From contig JBFHIZ010000005.1 in assembly GCA_041596215.1 (NCBI GenBank), forward strand, positions 1 to 64,000: a stretch of 64,000 bases of DNA. The letters are read 5' to 3'. This DNA comes from JBFHIZ01 sp041596215 (GTDB taxonomy: Bacteria > Bacillota > Clostridia > Lachnospirales > Lachnospiraceae). Under the pieces are notes generated by a model. The model had not been told where the DNA came from. It saw only the letters and a program-made list of their open reading frames with translations, and ran no database searches. Shown here one piece after another: positions 54,569-62,822 of this stretch; positions within the stretch are counted from its first letter, which is position 1; every line of letters begins with the position of its first letter. A program made the translations under genes and the position numbers.

Positions 54569-55936
54569 ATGGAAATGGTAGAGATTGTAAAAAAACAAAG
54601 AGCATTTTATCGGACAGGGAAGACAAAATCTTGTGCATTTCGAATAGAAATGCTTACAATACTAGAGGAAGCATTAGTTTTATTTGAAGAGAAATTAAAG
54701 GCGGCGTTTGTTCTTGATTTGGGAAAGTGTAAAGAAGAAGCTGAGTTAACCGAATTTACCATGGCATTTCATGAAATTCAATATGCAAAAAAACATTTAA
54801 AAAAATGGAGCCGTACGAAAAGAGTGCATACACCAATCACGTGCGCTATTGGAAAAAGTAAAATTCATAGAGAACCGTATGGAGTTAGTTTGATTCTATC
54901 TCCATGGAATTATCCATTGTTGTTGGCGTTAGATCCATTGATTGGATCTATTACAGGGGGGAATTGTTCCGTATTAAAATGTTCCAAATCAAGTGCACAG
55001 GTATCGGCAGTAATCAAAGAAATGATAGATTATGCATTTCCTGATAAATATATATATTGTGCAGAGCCAGATCGTGCATACGAAGAAGTTCTAGCTCCGG
55101 TATATGATTATATTTTCTTTACGGGAAGTAAAGACGTTGGGAAAATAATTATGGAGAAAGCGTCGAAAAACTTAACGCCAGTTTCTTTGGAACTGGGGGG
55201 AAAAAGTCCGTGTATTGTCGAAAAAAGTGCAGATATTCCATATGCAGCAAGACGTATTATTTGGGGGAAATTACTAAATGCAGGTCAAACTTGTATTGCG
55301 CCGGATTATATTTTTGTGGATGCAAGTTGTAAAGCAAAATTGATTCATGAATTGACAAAACAAATGCATCGGATGTATCCTAATCCTCTTTCGGATGAGA
55401 AATATCCAAAAATAATTAATAAAAGACATTTTGAGCGTTTGGTTGGATTAATTGCAGCAGAGAAAACAGTAATTGGTGGAGAATATGTTGCAGAAAAAAT
55501 GCAAATTTGTCCCACAATACTTCCGGATGCAACGTTAGATAGTCCAGCAATGCAAAATGAAATATTTGGCCCAATTCTTCCAATTCTTTCTTATAAAAAA
55601 CGGGAAGAAATCTTTGCTTATTTAGAAGGAAGGGACAAACCACTTGCTTTTTATTTATTCTCTGAAGATAAATCGAATATGAAAGAGTATATGGAAAGAA
55701 TCTCTTTTGGCGGAGGCTGTGTAAATGATGTAATTATGCATATGGTAAATGAGAATTTACCGTTTGGTGGAGTCGGTGCAAGTGGCATGGGAGCCTATCA
55801 TGGAAAATATAATTTTGATACGTTTACGCGAGAAAAAAGTGTTTTATATAAAAGTAAAAAATTGGAAATAAAGGCAATATATCGACCATTTACAGAAAAA
55901 AATATGAAATTTTTAAACGTAATTTTAAAGAAATAG
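54569..55936 (+). CDS. Aldehyde dehydrogenase, class 3-like
   Basis: A 455-residue NAD(P)-dependent enzyme oxidising an aldehyde to an acid. Visible: SPWNYPLLLALDPLIGSITGGN, FTGSKDVGKIIM, catalytic Glu208 in LELGGKSP and nucleophile Cys242 in NAGQTCIAPDY. Its short length and PWNYP motif match class 3 ALDHs, which include fatty aldehyde enzymes. ATG at 54569 follows GTGAGG. An in-frame TTG at 54536 lies inside the YhhN gene and is less likely. It pairs logically with a lysoplasmalogenase. Confidence 0.9.
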   Translation: MEMVEIVKKQRAFYRTGKTKSCAFRIEMLTILEEALVLFEEKLKAAFVLDLGKCKEEAELTEFTMAFHEIQYAKKHLKKWSRTKRVHTPITCAIGKSKIHREPYGVSLILSPWNYPLLLALDPLIGSITGGNCSVLKCSKSSAQVSAVIKEMIDYAFPDKYIYCAEPDRAYEEVLAPVYDYIFFTGSKDVGKIIMEKASKNLTPVSLELGGKSPCIVEKSADIPYAARRIIWGKLLNAGQTCIAPDYIFVDASCKAKLIHELTKQMHRMYPNPLSDEKYPKIINKRHFERLVGLIAAEKTVIGGEYVAEKMQICPTILPDATLDSPAMQNEIFGPILPILSYKKREEIFAYLEGRDKPLAFYLFSEDKSNMKEYMERISFGGGCVNDVIMHMVNENLPFGGVGASGMGAYHGKYNFDTFTREKSVLYKSKKLEIKAIYRPFTEKNMKFLNVILKK

Positions 55937-55943
55937 AAGCACG

Positions 55944-55966
55944 ATTTCATGAAATTATGTTATAAT
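55944..55966 (+). promoter_or_regulatory. Extended -10 promoter with overlapping upstream palindrome
   Basis: TATAAT at 55961-55966 with TG one base upstream and no clear -35. A perfect 12-bp palindrome ATTTCATGAAAT (55944-55955) sits in the spacer region and could be an operator. Confidence 0.5.
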
Positions 55967-56004
55967 AAAGTGGTTAGAAAACAAATTTAAGTAAGGGGAA
56001 AACA

Positions 56005-56985
56005 ATGGGAAACGAAGACAAGAAAATAGCGCTGTTTATTGATGCGGATAATATTAGTGCAAAAAAATATGTAGACAATATTTTTACAGAGCTTACAAAG
56101 TATGGAAAAGTAACGATACGACATATGTATGGAGATTGGTCCGTGGATCGGTTGAAAAAATGGCTTGGATATTCCGCAAAGTATTCCTTGGTACCTGTTA
56201 TGCAAATCAATGACACGCCGGGGAAAAATGCATCGGATATAGGACTTATCATTGAAGCTATGGATTTTTTATATACAGAAGATGTTGATATATTTTGTAT
56301 TGTTTCAAGTGATGGGGATTTTAATCGACTTGCGAAAAGAATACGAGAATCTGGAAAAACCGTAATTGGAATGGGTGAGAAAAAAACGCCAGAAGCGTTT
56401 CGGAATTCTTGTGAAAAATTTATTTTTCTTGATATTGAAAATGGAGAAAATGCTGATGAAGCAGATGACGAGGGAAATAAACCATGTAAAGAAGTTAGAG
56501 TTGCAGTAGAAGTAGAAAAAGATACCGTGGATGAAAAAGGAAGTACGAAGAAGGTAGATATTGTAAAGGCAATTAATAAAATTCTTTCTGAAGAAGATAC
56601 CGCTTCTGAAAATACACGCATTGGATTAGGGGAACTGGGAAGCCGTTTAAATAAAATATTCCCTGATTTTGATCCTCGAAATTATGGATATAGTAAATTG
56701 TCAACGTTTGTACGCGAATTTAGAGAATTCAAAGTGACCAATGATAATAAGTGGGTTTCACTTTATGTTACCGATGTGGATGAATTAAATGATGTAGTAA
56801 AAAAAATATTAAAAGACACGAAAGACCAGGAAATGAATTTAGGTGAGTTAAAGAAAAATGTATTATTATCAATAAAAGATTTAGATGCTTGTGTGGCACA
56901 GACAGGAGTAACTAAATTTTCTACCTTTTTAAAAAAATCCACATATCTAACAGTGGAAGACAATATGGCAAAATTGGTGGAATAA
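56005..56985 (+). CDS. NYN-domain nuclease with two LOTUS/OST-HTH-like domains
   Basis: A 326-residue protein. Residues ~7-145 are a NYN (PIN-like, LabA/DUF88) domain with acidic residues Asp13, Asp15 (FIDADN), Asp78 (NASDIG) and Asp103/Asp105 (SSDGDFNRLA), so nuclease activity is plausible. After an acidic linker come two winged-helix-like LOTUS repeats (~183-255: LGELGSRLNKIF, GYSKLSTFVREF; and ~258-326: LGELKKNVLLSI, GVTKFSTFLKKS). LOTUS domains bind RNA, including G-quadruplexes, in characterised members. It stands alone between the ALDH operon and an MFS gene. Confidence 0.85.
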   Translation: MGNEDKKIALFIDADNISAKKYVDNIFTELTKYGKVTIRHMYGDWSVDRLKKWLGYSAKYSLVPVMQINDTPGKNASDIGLIIEAMDFLYTEDVDIFCIVSSDGDFNRLAKRIRESGKTVIGMGEKKTPEAFRNSCEKFIFLDIENGENADEADDEGNKPCKEVRVAVEVEKDTVDEKGSTKKVDIVKAINKILSEEDTASENTRIGLGELGSRLNKIFPDFDPRNYGYSKLSTFVREFREFKVTNDNKWVSLYVTDVDELNDVVKKILKDTKDQEMNLGELKKNVLLSIKDLDACVAQTGVTKFSTFLKKSTYLTVEDNMAKLVE

Positions 56986-57034
56986 AGACGGGAAAACTTT
57001 TTACAAAAATTTTACGCTAAGTTTTGGATAAAAC

Positions 57035-57043
57035 TGATATGAT
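57035..57043 (+). promoter_or_regulatory. Candidate extended -10 promoter for the MFS-glycerophosphodiesterase unit
   Basis: TATGAT (57038-57043) with TG one base upstream; no convincing -35 at normal spacing. Confidence 0.35.
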
Positions 57044-57093
57044 AAAAGAAAATGAATATATGAAAAAGTAGTGATATGACTAGGAGGGTCTTT

Positions 57094-58368
57094 ATGAAAC
57101 TGAATAATAAGCGTACCTTTTTTATTGGATTGGCATTCTTATCCATCTGTTCTTTCTGGCAAATGTATGATAATGTCGTTCCACTTATTTTAAAGAAAAC
57201 ATTTGAAATGAATGAAACCGTAACAGGAATGATAATGGCAGCAGATAATGTACTGGCGTTATTTTTATTGCCTTTAATCGGAGGATTATCCGATAAAGTT
57301 GATACGAAACTAGGTAAAAGAACGCCCTTTATTGTTGGGGGAACAATCGTAGCGGTAACTAGTATGATGATTTTACCTTTTGCAGACCAAAATAAGTTGT
57401 TATTATTATTTGTAATAGGGCTTGGTGTTACTCTTTTTGCAATGGCAATGTATCGTTCTCCAGCAGTAGCTTTAATGCCAGATTTGACACCGAAACCACT
57501 ACGTAGCAAAGCAAACGCAATTATTAATTTAATGGGTGCGGTTGGTGGAATTTATACTTTGATTATGATTCAACTATTGGTAAAAGATGAAACGAATCCC
57601 AATTATTATCCTTTGTTTTTTGCAATCGCAGCAGTTATGATAATCGCAGTAATTGTACTTTTGTTTACGACAAATGAAAAGAAAACCGCGGCAAAAGTGC
57701 AAGCCGAATATCCAGAAGAAATGAAAAAAGAGCAAGCTATGGATCAAAATGAAATGCCAAAAGAAGTAAAAAAGAGTCTGATTTTCTTGTTGCTTTCTAT
57801 TTTCTTATGGTTTATGGCATACAATGCAGTAACTTCCGCATTTTCTCGTTATGCAACGGAAGTATGGGGTGCAAAAGGAGGAGAATATGCGGGATATTTG
57901 ATGATAGCTACCGTTGCAGCAATTCTATCTTATTTGCCGATTGGTATTGTTTCTTCAAAAATAGGGAGAAAGAAAACTATTTTAGCAGGTATTACATTAA
58001 TGTTCATTAGTTTCTTTGGGGCATCCTTTTTCGCATCGTATCATTGGAGTATTTTAATCGGATTCGCACTTATTGGAATTGGTTGGGCAACGGTATCTGT
58101 AAACTCTTTCCCAATGGTGGTGGAAATGAGTAAAGGAAGTAATATTGGTAAATATACCGGATTTTATTATACATTTTCTATGGGAGCTCAAATATTAACA
58201 CCAATTCTATCGGGTGTTTTATTGCAATATGTTTCTTATCGAACCTTATTTCCATATGCAACAATTTTCACAACACTTGCATTTGGAACCATGTTACAAG
58301 TGAAACACGGAGATTCGAAACCAGAACCGAAAAAAAATAAATTAGAAAATTTTGATATAGAAGATTAA
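57094..58368 (+). CDS. MFS transporter, SLC45/GPH-like
   Basis: A 424-residue transporter with twelve helices and a central cytoplasmic loop (~200-230). WQMYDNVVPLIL in TM1, AADNVLALFLLPLIGGLSDK in the TM2 region and GKRTPFIVGG after it resemble the sucrose/SLC45 and GPH branch, where glycosides are carried with protons or cations. ATG at 57094 is five bases from AGGAGGG; an earlier ATG at 57076 lacks a site. A glycerophosphodiesterase gene follows after 12 bases, so a glycerophosphodiester or related polyol substrate is possible. Confidence 0.82.
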   Translation: MKLNNKRTFFIGLAFLSICSFWQMYDNVVPLILKKTFEMNETVTGMIMAADNVLALFLLPLIGGLSDKVDTKLGKRTPFIVGGTIVAVTSMMILPFADQNKLLLLFVIGLGVTLFAMAMYRSPAVALMPDLTPKPLRSKANAIINLMGAVGGIYTLIMIQLLVKDETNPNYYPLFFAIAAVMIIAVIVLLFTTNEKKTAAKVQAEYPEEMKKEQAMDQNEMPKEVKKSLIFLLLSIFLWFMAYNAVTSAFSRYATEVWGAKGGEYAGYLMIATVAAILSYLPIGIVSSKIGRKKTILAGITLMFISFFGASFFASYHWSILIGFALIGIGWATVSVNSFPMVVEMSKGSNIGKYTGFYYTFSMGAQILTPILSGVLLQYVSYRTLFPYATIFTTLAFGTMLQVKHGDSKPEPKKNKLENFDIED

Positions 58369-58380
58369 TTGGAGGCAGTT

Positions 58381-59205
58381 ATGAACTGGTATTGGATCGT
58401 TGGAATCATAATATTGATCGTATTTGTAGTTTGTTTCTATGCAATTATGCCTAGCATGCGAAAAAGACCAGAAGAAGCAAAACTTTTTTGGAAATATTAT
58501 GCACACAGAGGATTGCATGATAATAAGTCAGAAGCACCAGAAAATTCAATGCTTGCTTTTCAAAAAGCAAAAAAGGCGGGATATGGAATTGAATTAGATG
58601 TACAATTAACCAAAGATGAACAGGTTGTTGTATTTCATGATGAGTCTCTTCTTCGAGTGTGCCATCAAAAAGGAAATGTAAGAGATTATACGTATGAGGA
58701 ATTGCAAAACTTTTCGTTATTGGATTCCGAAGAACGAATTCCACTTTTTACGGACGTGTTAAAAGAAATCAATGGAGAAATTCCACTTATTGTGGAGATT
58801 AAAATACATGAAAATGTGGATAAGGTTTGTAGTAAGGTAAGCCCAATATTGGATGCTTATCAAGGTGCCTATGTTATAGAATCCTTCCATCCGTTTGCTG
58901 TATTTTGGTATAAAAAAAATAGACCGAATGTTTTACGAGGACAGTTATCTTCAAATTTAAGGAAAGATAATGATGGAAAATATCAAATCTCTTATTTTTT
59001 TGTACAGCATTTGCTTTTTAATTTTCTTGCAAAACCAGATTTTATTGCATATTGTCATACATATCGAAAGGCGAGTGCATTTATTCTTTCAACCAAATTA
59101 TGTAAGGCAGTTCCTGTAGCATGGACGATAAAGAGCCAAAAGGAATTAGATTCTTGTAAAAATGCGTTTCATAGTTTTATTTTTGAAGGATTTATTCCAA
59201 AATAA
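58381..59205 (+). CDS. Membrane-anchored glycerophosphodiester phosphodiesterase
   Basis: A 274-residue enzyme hydrolysing glycerophosphodiesters to sn-glycerol-3-phosphate and an alcohol. One N-terminal helix (residues 1-25) anchors it. Catalytic motifs: YAHRGLHD, APENSMLAFQKA, GIELDVQLTKD and VVFHDESL, then LIVEIK. These give the His-Arg, Glu-Asp and His-Asp pairs of the GDPD fold. ATG at 58381 has TTGGAGG seven bases ahead. It shares a unit with the MFS gene. The orientation of the catalytic domain (inside or outside) cannot be settled from sequence alone. Confidence 0.9.
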   Translation: MNWYWIVGIIILIVFVVCFYAIMPSMRKRPEEAKLFWKYYAHRGLHDNKSEAPENSMLAFQKAKKAGYGIELDVQLTKDEQVVVFHDESLLRVCHQKGNVRDYTYEELQNFSLLDSEERIPLFTDVLKEINGEIPLIVEIKIHENVDKVCSKVSPILDAYQGAYVIESFHPFAVFWYKKNRPNVLRGQLSSNLRKDNDGKYQISYFFVQHLLFNFLAKPDFIAYCHTYRKASAFILSTKLCKAVPVAWTIKSQKELDSCKNAFHSFIFEGFIPK

Positions 59206-59225
59206 GGAATTCGTGAAAATAACCA

Positions 59226-59254
59226 ATGACGGTTTTTTTAATGCATGATACAAT
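59226..59254 (+). promoter_or_regulatory. Candidate promoter with extended -10
   Basis: ATGACG (59226-59231), 17-base spacer, TACAAT (59249-59254) with TG one base upstream, 69 bases before the TTG start of the Cys/His-rich protein gene. Confidence 0.45.
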
Positions 59255-59323
59255 AGGAAAACCAAAATGAAACATAGGCTTACGATTCTTTTCTTCTGAT
59301 TATAAGATGGAAGGAGAAATCAA

Positions 59324-60715
59324 TTGAAAAAAAAGTTCTTATTGAAGTGGATTAAAAAGATGAGTAGGAGTGTACTGGTTTTCATAGGTATGCTTCTTTT
59401 TTTTGCAACGCAAGCGTATTATGTACAGGCAGAGGAGGGCGTGTTTTATCATAAACATACGGAGGCTTGTTATGAAACGGTTGAAGTACCATGCACGGAA
59501 CATAATCATCGAACGGAGACAGTAAGTGAGATGGGCTATTGCCCTTTTTGTGATAAAACTACGTACATGTATGCATTTGTTAATGTGGAAACCTGTTCAC
59601 ATTTGGAGGAAACAATCATTGCATATACCTTGGGAGTGTGTCAGGAATGTGGTAACATTGTCTATGAAACGCCACATCAAGAATTTGCGCCTCATACAAA
59701 AGATGTAAAAAATTTGATTTGTGGAAAAACGGAAGAAACACCAATTGCGAAGGTTTCTTTTTTGCAAAGCACTACGGAACCAACAACAAATCCGGTAGCT
59801 CTTTCTGCAGATATTAAGGTATTAGATGATACGTTTGCTTTAAGTGAGGTACAGTGTTCTTTTGATGGAGGAAAATCATGGGAGTATAATACGAAGAAAA
59901 CATTTTCAGAAAATGGGACTTATACAGTTATTTGTAAAGATCAATATGGGACATCTTTTCAGGAAACATTTACGATTTCTTGTATTGTAAAACCTGTACC
60001 AGTCGTAACAAATACGCAGGATATTATTCCAGAAAAGATGGAAGTAGTTGAACAACAAGAATTGTCAGAAACAACCTTAGAAGAAAGAGATAATAAAGAA
60101 ACAAATATAACGAAAAATAAATCGATTTCATCGAAAAAGACTGTGAAAGATATCCCATTAAGAGAAATTCTAGTTCCTTCGTTTGTGCCAAAGGAAGAGG
60201 GAATTTCAAAGGAAGGAATACAGTGGAGTGCTTTTGCTAGACAAAAAAATATATATGAAAATAATTATCTGAGTTTGGAAAGTAATCATGTAATAATGGA
60301 TACGATTGATAAAGAAATACAAACCGTTGATATGGAAACAAGAACAAATGAAGGCACGCAATCACAGGAGCCTCAAATTATATATCGACTTTCCCCTGGT
60401 TTTGTTTGGACAATCTATGCGTTTAGCGGGGGATTCTTATTGGTTGCAATTGTTGGATGTCTTTGGTATGCTTACCATAATATTGTAATACTTTATGAAG
60501 TAGAAGATAAAGAACGCTTCTTTCTTACAGTGCTTATTGGAACTGGGAAAAAAGAACGAAATGTATATCTTTCAGAAAAAATAATGTCAAAAATAGAAAC
60601 GAAAGATATTCTACTTACTTGTTTTTATTCGAATAAAAATAAAAATATGGTGGTGCATTCACCCTTTGAAAAATATCGAGTTAAGTGGGGAAAAGAGATG
60701 CAGATACATCTATGA
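59324..60715 (+). CDS. Exported Cys/His-rich protein with C-terminal membrane helix
   Basis: A 463-residue protein with no named family. A signal peptide ends near VQA (residue 36). Residues 43-135 hold a Cys/His-rich region: HKHTEACYE, CTEHNHR, CPFCDK (73-76), CQECGN (106-109) and LICGKTEETP, a likely zinc-binding fold. A segment with SFDGGKSWEYNTKKTFSENG (~183-200) looks Ig-like. A charged stalk leads to one helix (~359-382) and an ~80-residue cytoplasmic tail. The start is TTG with AAGGAG ahead. It is followed after 25 bases by a metallophosphoesterase gene. Confidence 0.75.
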   Translation: MKKKFLLKWIKKMSRSVLVFIGMLLFFATQAYYVQAEEGVFYHKHTEACYETVEVPCTEHNHRTETVSEMGYCPFCDKTTYMYAFVNVETCSHLEETIIAYTLGVCQECGNIVYETPHQEFAPHTKDVKNLICGKTEETPIAKVSFLQSTTEPTTNPVALSADIKVLDDTFALSEVQCSFDGGKSWEYNTKKTFSENGTYTVICKDQYGTSFQETFTISCIVKPVPVVTNTQDIIPEKMEVVEQQELSETTLEERDNKETNITKNKSISSKKTVKDIPLREILVPSFVPKEEGISKEGIQWSAFARQKNIYENNYLSLESNHVIMDTIDKEIQTVDMETRTNEGTQSQEPQIIYRLSPGFVWTIYAFSGGFLLVAIVGCLWYAYHNIVILYEVEDKERFFLTVLIGTGKKERNVYLSEKIMSKIETKDILLTCFYSNKNKNMVVHSPFEKYRVKWGKEMQIHL

Positions 60716-60740
60716 TAAATATACGGAGATTACGCACGGT

Positions 60741-61601
60741 ATGAAAGGTAAGCATTTAAAAGAAAAAAAAGAATGGAATAAAAAGAAAAGAAAAACAAGA
60801 AAGATATGGAAACGAATCGTATTTGCCATTCTTTTGATTTTTATGTTTTTTGGACTTGATGTTCGTTTAAAAGTCGTAACCTATACGATAGAGGATGAAC
60901 AAATTACAGGAAACATCCGTGTTGCATTTATTGCAGATCTGCACAGCTGTAATTATGGTAAGAAGCAAGAAAATTTGATGAAAGCTATTCTAGAAGAAAC
61001 TCCGGATATTGTGCTTTTTGGCGGGGATATTTTTGATGAGGAAATATCACAGGATAAGGCTTGGGAGCTTATTGAAAATGTGGCTGCACGATATCCTTGC
61101 TATTTTGTGACAGGAAATCATGAGTGGCGAACGAAGGATGTAGTAAACATAAAAAATAAATTAAAAAATTATGGAGTCCAAGTATTAGAAGGAGATGGTT
61201 TCACTTATGAAAAAAATGGAGAAACCATTCAAATTTGTGGAGTAGATGACCCCAATGTGGGAGAAGAGAAATTTCTTTCACAATTAGAAAAGGCGAATGA
61301 ATTTGTTTCTGAGGATAAGACGACTATTTTGTTGACACATCGACCGGAATTGATAGAAACCTATTTAGAATATGGATTTGATTATGTTCTAGCAGGGCAT
61401 GCACATGGCGGACAATGGAGGATACCAGGTATTTTTAATGGTCTTTTTGTGCCGGCACAAGGGCTATTCCCTGAATATACAGGTGGAATATATGAGTTTC
61501 CAGAATCGAAAATGATAGTTTCGAGAGGCCTTGCAAGGGAATCATCTTTTGTTCCTAGATTTTATAATCGACCAGAGCTTGTTATCATTAATTTTCAATA
61601 G
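60741..61601 (+). CDS. Membrane-anchored metallophosphoesterase (YkuE/YaeI-like)
   Basis: A 286-residue protein with a very basic N-terminus, one helix (~28-44) and a calcineurin-like domain: FIADLHSC, FGGDIFDEE, TGNHEWR, LTHRPELIE and AGHAHGGQWRIPG, all five metal-binding blocks intact. Relatives act on lipid-linked or cyclic nucleotides; the substrate here is unknown. ATG at 60741 is preferred because an in-frame ATG at 60666 lies in the preceding gene with no site. A terminator follows. Confidence 0.87.
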   Translation: MKGKHLKEKKEWNKKKRKTRKIWKRIVFAILLIFMFFGLDVRLKVVTYTIEDEQITGNIRVAFIADLHSCNYGKKQENLMKAILEETPDIVLFGGDIFDEEISQDKAWELIENVAARYPCYFVTGNHEWRTKDVVNIKNKLKNYGVQVLEGDGFTYEKNGETIQICGVDDPNVGEEKFLSQLEKANEFVSEDKTTILLTHRPELIETYLEYGFDYVLAGHAHGGQWRIPGIFNGLFVPAQGLFPEYTGGIYEFPESKMIVSRGLARESSFVPRFYNRPELVIINFQ

Positions 61602-61605
61602 AATT

Positions 61606-61636
61606 ACACTCTCTTTTAAAGGAGAGTGTTTTTTCT
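61606..61636 (+). terminator. Rho-independent terminator
   Basis: ACACTCTC (61606-61613) pairs with GAGAGTGT (61622-61629), then a run of T from 61630. It ends the Cys/His-rich protein and metallophosphoesterase unit. Confidence 0.85.
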
Positions 61637-61697
61637 TGTCTGGCTAGAAATAGGAGACAGAAGAAAACAAAATAAACTGGTATTTATGGCTGAAATT

Positions 61698-61732
61698 TGC
61701 TATTATTAAGAGAGTTTACATTTGAGTGTAAA
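61698..61732 (+). promoter_or_regulatory. Extended -10 promoter and downstream dyad before hisC
   Basis: TATTAT (61701-61706) with TG one base upstream; no clear -35. An inverted repeat TTTACA-N6-TGTAAA (61715-61732) overlaps the expected transcript start, where a repressor could act. Confidence 0.4.
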
Positions 61733-61741
61733 GGGGAAAAA

Positions 61742-62803
61742 ATGAGCTACGAAGATAAAATTAGAAAAGTTCAACCATATGTACCTGGTGAACAGCCAAG
61801 AGAAAAAAATATGATCAAATTAAATACCAATGAATGTCCCTACCCACCTGCGCCAGGTATAAAAAATATCCTTGCAAATATTTCATATGAAAATATGCGG
61901 TTATATCCCAATCCAGAGGTGAAGCCTTTGACAAAGGCAATAGCAGATTACTATGCACTAAAAGAAGAGCAGGTCTTTGTTGGAGTTGGTTCTGATGACG
62001 TTCTTGCTACGGCTTTTTTGACATTTTTCAATGGAGAAAAACCAATTCTATTTCCAGACATTACTTACGGATTTTATGATGTATGGGCAAAGGTATATCG
62101 TATTCCATTTGCAATGCAACCACTTAATGATCAATTCGAAATGAAAAAAGAAGATTATATAAAGCCAAATGGAGGGATCGTGCTTGCAAATCCCAATGCT
62201 CCAACAGGGGTAGCTGTAGATCTTGCATTTATTGAAGAAATTATAAAAGCCAATGCAGATGTTGTAGTAATTGTAGATGAAGCTTATGTGGATTTCGGAA
62301 CGGAATCGGCAGTACGATTAATTGACAAATATGATAACTTGTGTGTGGTACAGACCTTTTCAAAATCAAGAGCACTAGCTGGATGCCGTGTAGGATATGC
62401 GATGGGGAATGCTAGATTAATATCTTATTTAAATCAGGTGAAATTTTCTATCAATTCCTATACTATTAATATGCCGACACTTGCGATTGCACCAGAGGCA
62501 GTTCGTGATGATAAATATTTTAAGGAAATAACGGGAAAGATTATTAATACGAGAGAACGTATGAAAGCAGAACTTAAGAAATTGGGATTTTCTTTTCCAG
62601 ATTCATATGCTAATTTTTTGTTTGTAACACATGAAAAAGTTCCTGCAAAAGTGATTTTTCAAAAACTAATGGATGAAAAAATATATGTTAGATATTTTAA
62701 TAAGAAAAGATTAGCAAATCATTTACGAATAAGTGTGGGTACGGATCAAGAAATTGATCGTTTGCTGGAAGTACTAAAACAAATTTTAAAAAAAGAAAAA
62801 TAA
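61742..62803 (+). CDS. hisC: Histidinol-phosphate aminotransferase
   Basis: A 353-residue class I/II PLP aminotransferase. Visible: IKLNTNECPYPP, RLYPNPEVKPL, NPNAPTG, VDEAYVDFG and PLP Lys208 in TFSKSRALAGCRVGYAM, with NHLRISVGT at the end. It converts imidazole acetol phosphate to histidinol phosphate and may also serve Phe/Tyr synthesis. ATG at 61742 follows AAAGGGGA. No other his gene is nearby, so it stands apart from a his operon. Confidence 0.9.
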   Translation: MSYEDKIRKVQPYVPGEQPREKNMIKLNTNECPYPPAPGIKNILANISYENMRLYPNPEVKPLTKAIADYYALKEEQVFVGVGSDDVLATAFLTFFNGEKPILFPDITYGFYDVWAKVYRIPFAMQPLNDQFEMKKEDYIKPNGGIVLANPNAPTGVAVDLAFIEEIIKANADVVVIVDEAYVDFGTESAVRLIDKYDNLCVVQTFSKSRALAGCRVGYAMGNARLISYLNQVKFSINSYTINMPTLAIAPEAVRDDKYFKEITGKIINTRERMKAELKKLGFSFPDSYANFLFVTHEKVPAKVIFQKLMDEKIYVRYFNKKRLANHLRISVGTDQEIDRLLEVLKQILKKEK

Positions 62804-62822
62804 AGAGAAATGGAGAAAAATA

